Below, one piece after another: positions 58,292-64,000 of a DNA stretch of 64,000 nucleotides (the first letter of the stretch is position 1; every line of letters starts with the position of its first letter). The notes beneath the pieces were generated by a model. The model was not told where the DNA came from. It worked only from the letters and a program-made list of their open reading frames with translations, and ran no database searches. The translations under genes were made by a program, and so were the position numbers. Origin of the DNA: Chamaelirium japonicum (lineage: Eukaryota > Streptophyta > Magnoliopsida > Liliales > Melanthiaceae); the NCBI GenBank assembly GCA_947650365.1, contig CANTAL010000696.1, positions 1 to 64,000 of the forward strand. Direction: 5' to 3'.

Positions 58292-58700
58292 TAGGGCTGG
58301 CAATTTCGGACCCGACACGAAGTTAGTGGGTCTAGGTCAAGGCTAAACGAGTTCGAGTCGTAAACGGGTATAGACACGGTAGACTCGGGAAGACCCGTTT
58401 AAAATTCAACGGGTCGTGTCGGGTCGAGTCTACCCACAATCCACTACTGTAATATATAGTATCAGCGAATCTATCGGGTTTGGTCGGGTCGAGTTGGATT
58501 GGGTCGGATCGGGTCAACCAAATAAACCCATGTGGTAAACGGGTCTTATCGTGTCTGCCCATTTATAAACGGGTCGGGCATGGGTTTAGGATCTAGACAC
58601 AATTAGTTAAATGGGTCGGGTCCAGGTCTGGGGGTTTTGGACACGACCCGAAACAAGGCACGACACGAACTCGACATGACCCGACCCATTGCCACCCCTA
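58292..58700 (-). mobile_element. hAT-like MITE (GGGTCGTG family), copy 4
   Basis: TAGGGCTGGCAA start, TTGCCACCCCTA end, exact 8-bp duplication TAGTTGGG (58284-58291 and 58701-58708). 409 bp, same orientation as the copy at 34769. It lies 0.9 kb upstream of the U-box gene. Confidence 0.95.
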
Positions 58701-59543
58701 TAGTTGGGAGACCGTTGGTGTGGAACTCCTCCCAATCCCCAACTAAGTTCAGATTGGCTCGCCAGGTATGCCCTGGTCACAGGATCTATTAGGGTCTGGA
58801 CGTTCGATTTTTCTCCAGAAATTATAAGGCTTGTCCGGAAGGATTGTAGTCCATGTCGTTACACCAGCTGGATGGTTAAACAATGATGTAATCTTTTGAC
58901 ATATTAAAGTAAGTTGGTTACCCAAAAAAAAAAAAAAGGTCCAACTAGGAGAGTTGGACGAGTTGGCTCCAAAAAGTGGGCCCAACAATCCTTAGTAGGT
59001 GCTCCCAACTTGGAGTTACGAGAAAATTGAAAGGTATATAATTTCCAGATTCCTTAATCACCGCCGGAACTGTAGTTATCCTGCTACAGCTGGAAAGTAC
59101 CAACCGGCCTTTTTAGATTCCGTCGTACCACCCTCCGATGCAGGGTGGGTCCCACCCGCGAACCACTCTCCGCCATCCGATACACCCGGTCGCACGGTGC
59201 GGCCGCGAACCTTTCCTCGGTCGCAACCGGGTTGCGTCGGGGTTTCATCATTCCATGACGAGATCAAGTCGCCAAATAATTGCGAGCCGCTTTACAGGTG
59301 GAACCCGAACGGATCAAAAAAGCTGGACCCAACCGCTTCTCCCGGCGGGTCAGGCGCTCCCAGCCGAGAGCCTGATGGTCTCCCACAACTGACACCCACC
59401 ATCCACCGTCCGTTCCATTTCATCCGACGGTCCGGGATCAAGAGGGCCACGTTCTCCGAAAGGGAACGAAAAGAAAACGCCGCCGATCCGAACGTGGTCT
59501 CCTCCTCGATTCCCAGCTCATCCCGCACTTTGTCTTCTACACG
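58701..59543 (+). other. Upstream region of the U-box gene
   Basis: No gene. Contains an A14 run near 58925. 59050-59540 becomes GC-rich toward the gene; the 187-codon frame 58999-59562 across it has no recognisable motif and overlaps the promoter, so I treat it as chance. Confidence 0.45.
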
Positions 59544-59570
59544 CCAATACACTGACTTATAATATATAAG
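59544..59570 (+). promoter_or_regulatory. CCAAT and TATA elements of the U-box gene
   Basis: CCAAT at 59544-59548 and TATATAAG at 59563-59570, 49 bp before the ATG. A start about 30 bp after the TATA box would leave a leader of about 20-25 nt. Confidence 0.6.
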
Positions 59571-59618
59571 CCCTCGTCTCCCTCCCTTCAGGAGCAGCAA
59601 GGGAGCTCAGCGCCAACA

Positions 59619-61601
59619 ATGGCGATCTCCGATCTGAACCTCTTCCAGTCCCTCCTCCGCCTCTCCCGCGAGATCTCCCTCTTCGAATCCCCCAGATCCC
59701 TCCACCGCCGCAACTTCGCCTCCGTCGCACGCAAGTCCAAGATCCTCTCCCTCCTCTTCGAGGACCTCGTCCGGGATCCCGCCCCCGCCGCCCTCCCCAG
59801 GTCCGCCGCCCTCTGCCTCAAGGAGATCCTCATCGTCCTCCGGCGGTTCAAGGCCCTGCTCGGCGACTGCTCCACCCGTAGCCGGACGCGCCTCCTCCTC
59901 CAGGCCGAGGCCGTCGCCGCCGAGTTCCACGACCTCACCCTCGACCTATCCTCCCTCCTCGGCATGCTCCCCCTCGACGACCTCGACGTCGGGGACGACG
60001 TCAGGGACCTCGTCGATCTGGTCCGCCGCCAGTGCCGCCGCTCCACCCCGTCCGTTGACCGGCCGGAGGAGCGGCTCCGGGGCGAGATCCTGGACATGAT
60101 CCGCGAGATCGAGCGGGGGATCGTCCCGGACCGGTCCCGGCTGGAGGCGCTCTTTCACAAGCTGGGGCTGGGCGACTCTAGGGGCTGCCAGGAGGAGATC
60201 GAGTCTCTCGAGCGTGAGATCGGGGACCGCGTCTCGGAGAAGTGGACTCCGGCGATGGTCGGGCTTGTCGGGCTCCTCCGCTACGCCAAGTGCGTGGTCT
60301 TCGGCGCGTCGACGCCGAGACCCGAGGGCGGGGCAGGGAAGTCTGGCTCCGCCGCGGCGGCGGATCCGATCGTTCCGGTGGACTTCCGGTGCCCGATCTC
60401 GCTGGACCTGATGCGCGACCCGGTTGTCGTGGCGAGCGGGCAGACGTACGATCGGAAGCCCATCACCCACTGGATCGAATCCGGGCACGCCACGTGCCCC
60501 AAGACCGGGCAGGCGCTGGCCCACACGAACCTGATCCCCAACGGCGCGCTCCGGAACCTCATCTCCCAGTTCTGCCGAGAGCAGGACCTGCCATTCGACG
60601 CCAAAGAGGACGGGAGCGGAGAGCCCACCGTCTCCGGCGGCAACAAGGCCGCCCTCGAGGCGGCGAGGATGACGGCGTCATTCCTCGTGCAGAAGCTCAC
60701 GGCGTCGCCGTCGACGGAGGCAGCGAACCGGGTCGTCCACGAGCTCCGGCAATTGGCGAAGACAGGATCGGACAATCGAGCCTTCATCGCTGACGCTGGC
60801 GCCGTGCCGTTACTCCTGCCGCTCCTGGCCTCGGAGGATCCGAGCCTGCAGGTTAACGCCGTCACGGCGCTGCTCAACCTCTCCATCCTCGACGCCAACA
60901 AGAGGCTCATCATGCACACGGACGGCGGCGTCAACGGCGTGATCAACGTGTTGGCCAACGGTGCCACGTGGAGGGCGAAGGAGAATGCGGCCGCTACCCT
61001 TATCAGCTTATCCACCGTTCATACGTACCGGCGGAGGTTAGGGAGGGACCCGCGTGTCGTCAAGTCATTGGTCGATCTTGTCAATGCGGGGCCCACCACT
61101 TCAAAGAAGGACGCGCTGGCGGCGATCCTAAGCCTGGCCGGTGAGAGGGAGAACATTGCCCGGCTGGTGGCGGGGCGCGTCGTCGAGACGGCTCTGGAGG
61201 TAGTCGGTCTGGCCGACGTGGCGGAGGAGGCGGTCGCGGTCCTTGCGGCGGTGGCGAAGCGGGGGGGAGCGGCGGCGGTGGGCGCGGCGGAAGGCTCCGT
61301 CGCAAAGTTGGTTAACGTTTTGAGGCAAGGGTCGGACTGGGCGAGGGAGAGCGCGGCGGCCGTGCTCGTCCTGTTGTGCCGGCACGCCGGCGGAAACCCG
61401 GTGGCGGAGCTGGCCACGATACCGGGGATCGAATGCGTTGTTTGGGAGCTGATGGCTTCCGGAACGGAGAGGGCGAGGCGGAAAGCCGTCTCGCTGGGCA
61501 GGATTTGCAGGAAATGGGCAGCTGCAGTCGAGGAAGCTGATCAGACGGCCAGATTTTCTGCAACAGGCATCAGGGATTCCCCCGCGACGGTGCAAACGTG
61601 A
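59619..61601 (+). CDS. U-box/ARM-repeat E3 ubiquitin ligase (PUB family)
   Basis: Intact intronless 660-codon frame, the only apparently functional gene here. Residues ~1-240 form the N-terminal helical domain of plant U-box proteins. Residues ~252-326 are the U-box (VPVDFRCPISLDLMRDPVVV, GQTYDR, ITHWIESGHATCPKTGQ), which binds the ubiquitin-charged E2. Residues ~345-640 are armadillo repeats (VVHELRQLAKTGSDNRAFIA, VNAVTALLNLSILDANK, KENAAATLISLS), which bind substrates. Length and order match PUB16/17-type ligases; in this family members act in defence, cell death and stress, but the specific role cannot be read from sequence. The start is supported by TATA spacing and by ACAATGG context. 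Codons are very GC-rich at third positions, most strongly at the 5' end, unlike the surrounding DNA. Confidence 0.95.
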   Translation: MAISDLNLFQSLLRLSREISLFESPRSLHRRNFASVARKSKILSLLFEDLVRDPAPAALPRSAALCLKEILIVLRRFKALLGDCSTRSRTRLLLQAEAVAAEFHDLTLDLSSLLGMLPLDDLDVGDDVRDLVDLVRRQCRRSTPSVDRPEERLRGEILDMIREIERGIVPDRSRLEALFHKLGLGDSRGCQEEIESLEREIGDRVSEKWTPAMVGLVGLLRYAKCVVFGASTPRPEGGAGKSGSAAAADPIVPVDFRCPISLDLMRDPVVVASGQTYDRKPITHWIESGHATCPKTGQALAHTNLIPNGALRNLISQFCREQDLPFDAKEDGSGEPTVSGGNKAALEAARMTASFLVQKLTASPSTEAANRVVHELRQLAKTGSDNRAFIADAGAVPLLLPLLASEDPSLQVNAVTALLNLSILDANKRLIMHTDGGVNGVINVLANGATWRAKENAAATLISLSTVHTYRRRLGRDPRVVKSLVDLVNAGPTTSKKDALAAILSLAGERENIARLVAGRVVETALEVVGLADVAEEAVAVLAAVAKRGGAAAVGAAEGSVAKLVNVLRQGSDWARESAAAVLVLLCRHAGGNPVAELATIPGIECVVWELMASGTERARRKAVSLGRICRKWAAAVEEADQTARFSATGIRDSPATVQT

Positions 61602-61737
61602 AATCCAACTATCCTTTGGATCAAACTAATCAGACGTCACATTGGACGGCTGTGATTTAACTCCTCAATTGTGGATATGAGTGTTTTTTTTTTCGCTACC
61701 ATTATTTAATTGATATTGATTTGTTTGCAAGTTGATC

Positions 61738-61743
61738 AATAAA
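61738..61743 (+). promoter_or_regulatory. Polyadenylation signal of the U-box gene
   Basis: AATAAA 137 bp after the stop codon, in AT-rich sequence. Confidence 0.55.
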
Positions 61744-61939
61744 AGAGAGAAAGAATTCATTTTGCAAGTGAAATAAATTACCGATATCAATAAGTGCTAA
61801 CCCAAATTGAAAAAAAAGAAAGAGTTAAAAAATAAATTTTATGTTTTATTCGAAGAAAAGTCATTTTAATAAATAAAGGGACTCCAGACATCATGTAATG
61901 AGCTTCGTTATGGTATTAGCTAAAAATATAAATAAATAT
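61744..61939. other. No gene recognised
   Basis: AT-rich 3' flank of the U-box gene. Nothing further can be supported. Confidence 0.4.
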
Positions 61940-62306
61940 TGTCGGGGGAATACAATTGATTAATCCGCATTACGAGACCTGTGATTCCAATGACTAGAGA
62001 CTAGACACATGCGTTTTACATGGAAAAACCCTCTCTAAAGACCGGAGGAAAAAAGAAAGGGCGGTGTAGATAAATCAACTATGATCTTGAAACCGGTACA
62101 TTTATATTATTTGTTCGGTTCTCTTATGGTCTTGTTACTAAGGGAGGGAGAGAGAATAAGTTTGGGGAGAAAGCTCCCTGTATTATCTCATCAATCTCAT
62201 TGTTGGTACATAAGACTACCTTTCTTTATATAGAGAGAGAACGCACACCATTACATTACCACAAGCGAGGTGGGACTAATAGAATACTAACACACTTCAT
62301 CTAATA
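61940..62306 (-). mobile_element. Probable LTR, minus orientation
   Basis: The plus strand starts TGTCGGGGGAATAC. At the right end, ATCTAATA|CCCCCCGTCAAACTG is on the minus strand a purine tract (GACGGGGGG) followed by TATTAGATG, probably a mutated TGTTAGATG LTR start. The minus strand also has TATATAAAG (62234-62242) and a leader-like stretch with GGTTTTTCCATG, as in copia LTRs. That makes it the 3' LTR of a minus-strand element whose body lies to the right. No target duplication can be checked within the window. Confidence 0.48.
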
Positions 62307-62766
62307 CCCCCCGTCAAACTGATGTAAGGTATAAACCGACATCAGTTTGCTTAATAAAAGAAAGGAGAAAGAAAAAAAAATACATCAAATAACCCATTCT
62401 TTTAAGCAGTAAGTAAAGATAGTGCCAGGGCGACCTGCAAGCAAGTCATCCTGGAAACCTAATTGACCTGCAAGCAGGACAACCGGGGGAACCCGGCCAA
62501 CCTGTAAGCAAGTCAACCGAGAGAATTGGCAATGATCATTAAGGATCGGAGCGGAGAAAACCGACTGTGATGGAAGCCGACAATAAAGGAGACCGAAAGG
62601 AGAGATATCAGCTAAGAAAAGGTGTGAATGCGTGAGACCTCATAGGAGGCAAGCACCCAACCGAAGCAAGTACTTGACACCTATTAGAAGATCTCAATCA
62701 TCACAAACAAAGAAGAATGAGAGAATGAAGAGTCGTAGCTCTGATAGGGTCACATGACCAAGGAAA

Positions 62767-63260
62767 GGAAGAGGATTCGAAAGCCAGCGCAAGAATGACC
62801 GGAACGAGAGAGGATCTAAAAGCCGGCACAAGACAAGTATGACCGAAACGAGAGAGGATCCAAAAGCCGGCACAAGACAAGTGCGACCGAAACTAGAGAG
62901 GATCCAAAAGCCGGTACAAGACAAGTGTGACCGGAACGAGAGAGGATCCAAAAGCCGGCACGAGACAAGTGTGACCGGAACGAGAAAGGATCCAAAAGCC
63001 GGCACAAGACAAGTGTGACCGGAACTAGAGAGGATCCAAAAGCCGGCACAAGACAAGTGTGACCGGAAATAGAGAGGATCCGAAGGCCGGCACAAGAGTG
63101 ACCGGAAAGAGAGGATCAAAGGGTCACATGACCAATGAAAGGGAAAGGATCCAAAAGCCAGCACAAGAGTGACCGGAATGAGAGAGCCAATGAAAGGGAA
63201 AGGATCCAAAAGCCGGCACAAGAGTGATCGAAATGAGAGAGGATCCAAAAGGCGGCAAGA
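62767..63260. repeat. 44-bp tandem repeat
   Basis: Unit starts GAGGATCCAAAAGCCGGCAC and continues AAGACAAGTGTGACCGGAAC plus GAGA. About six regular copies from 62811 (starts at 62811, 62855, 62899 and on), then shortened copies lacking GACAAGT and two copies preceded by GGGTCACATGACCAATGAAA. Since 44 is not a multiple of 3, the open frames are not evidence of a protein. Confidence 0.92.
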
Positions 63261-63721
63261 GAAGAAGATCGGACGGACCTATAGAGTGCAAGGTGTGGGC
63301 GCAGGCGAACTGGTAGAACGCAATGGCGCAGGGCACAAATGCAGGCGCAAGCGGATCGATAAATGTAAAGTGCATGCAGACCGGCTAAGCACAGACGCAG
63401 AGGGGCAGGCCGGTAAAGTGCAGGGTGGACCGGTAAAATGCAGTGCAAAGGTCGCGAGCGCTGATAGAGTGCAAGACATAAGCAGGGGCTGGAGCCGGAG
63501 GAAGAGCGGCAGCTCGAGCGCAGGGCCGCAGAGAGAGCGCAACAGGTCAAAAGTGTAGGGCGCAAGGCTCAAGCGCATAGGCGGTTGCGAAGAGCCGGCC
63601 AGATGAAAGAGGGCCGGATCGGGTGCAAGGGTCGGACCGGGTGTGGGGCACGACTAAAAGTCACTGGCTTAAAAAAAAGGTTGACCGGGTTTTTTTAGGA
63701 GAGATCGGATCAGGTGTAAAG

Positions 63722-63753
63722 CACAGCCATCCGATGCAAATCGGATGGCTGTG
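63722..63753. repeat. 14-bp perfect hairpin
   Basis: CACAGCCATCCGAT and its exact reverse complement separated by GCAA. The same CAGCCATCCG/CGGATGGCTG core is in both arms of the foldback element at 6823-7567, and both are followed by a GAGAGAGA stretch. Confidence 0.8.
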
Positions 63754-64000
63754 ATCATTTATATAAAGAGAGAGTCGGAGACGGTCGCGGATGTGAGAGA
63801 GAAATCGAGAGAGAGAGAGACGATAGAGAGAGAGAAATCCGGGAGATAGCGAGAGATCCGGAGACGGGAGAGAAGATCGGAGCGCGCCGCGTGCGCGAAC
63901 GACAGATCCGGCGAGGGTGCATGGCACGGTCGGGCCGACGGGGTCCTGATGCAGGCCGACGGGCGCGAGATCGTGCTCTGGTAGGGACGGCAGGCGGCAG

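Larger units (their letters stand above)
62307..64000 (-). mobile_element. Probable internal region of the same minus-strand element
   Basis: No protein domain found. 62400-62540 repeats ACCTGCAAGCAAGTCA-type blocks, 62770-63260 is a 44-bp tandem array and 63290-63560 has GGCGCA/GACCGG-rich repeats. All minus frames over it follow the repeats. Assignment to the same element as the LTR at 61940 is inferred from position only; the right end is outside the window. Confidence 0.3.

Noticed and set aside
59588-61595. Long minus-strand and alternate plus frames over the U-box gene
   Set aside because: GC-rich codon third positions leave shadow frames open; only the plus frame has conserved domains.
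62694-63248. 184-codon minus frame of repeated FRSHLSC-like units
   Set aside because: It follows a 44-bp tandem repeat; no motif and no start context.
62767-63260. CRISPR-like array
   Set aside because: Units are contiguous with no unique spacers, and the DNA is clearly plant nuclear.

Overview
This is plant nuclear DNA, most likely from a monocot. It carries plant-type retroelements: Ty1-copia and Ty3-gypsy/Tat LTR elements, an L1-type LINE and a Cassandra TRIM with 5S rRNA sequence in its LTRs. It also holds CACTA, hAT-like, Mutator-like and Helitron DNA transposons, long CT/GA microsatellites, and one intact intronless gene with very GC-rich third codon positions (the reason for preferring a monocot). 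No species can be named from the sequence alone.

Layout. 1-10 kb: transposon remnants and microsatellites, namely an hAT-like MITE (301-757), the LTR and RNase H tail of a minus-strand copia element with a TRIM inside it (3238-6098), a foldback element with ~200 bp arms (6823-7567), and a 1.3 kb hAT-like element (8527-9843). 10-34 kb: one deep nest. A minus-strand LINE is split by a complete Ty1-copia element (14170-31665, TSD ATGTT). The copia element is itself split by a solo LTR (17530-19483, TSD GTTTT) and by a CACTA transposon (22837-30972, TSD TTT). The CACTA element carries fragments of two host genes, a KIN-14 kinesin and an hnRNP Q/LIF2-like three-RRM protein with introns retained, plus an hAT-like MITE and a second small CACTA element. 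The LINE sits between two inverted arms of a still older element; a Mutator-like MITE (33146-33721) splits the right arm.

34-54 kb: a tandem duplication, another hAT-like MITE (34769-35206), then a complete 17.3 kb Ty3-gypsy Tat-lineage element (35940-53248, TSD ATCCG). It has ~2.43 kb LTRs, gag-pol with an extra RNase H, and between pol and the 3' LTR a long antisense gene encoding a plant-mobile-domain-like protein. After it lies a Cassandra TRIM (53444-54518) whose 3' LTR contains a small Helitron. 54.5-59.5 kb: mostly unassigned sequence, microsatellites, a hairpin MITE and another hAT-like MITE (58292-58700).

59.6-61.6 kb: the only apparently functional host gene, a 660-residue U-box/ARM-repeat E3 ubiquitin ligase on the plus strand, with TATA box and polyadenylation signal. 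61.9-64 kb: probable LTR and internal region of another minus-strand retrotransposon with a 44-bp tandem repeat, running off the window.

All large retroelement reading frames are broken. In-frame stops where the parental codon can be inferred fit CAG/CAA to TAG/TAA or TGG to TAG changes, as expected from deamination of methylated cytosines in silenced transposons. Boundaries were found by reading terminal motifs and target-site duplications by eye; no database search was run.
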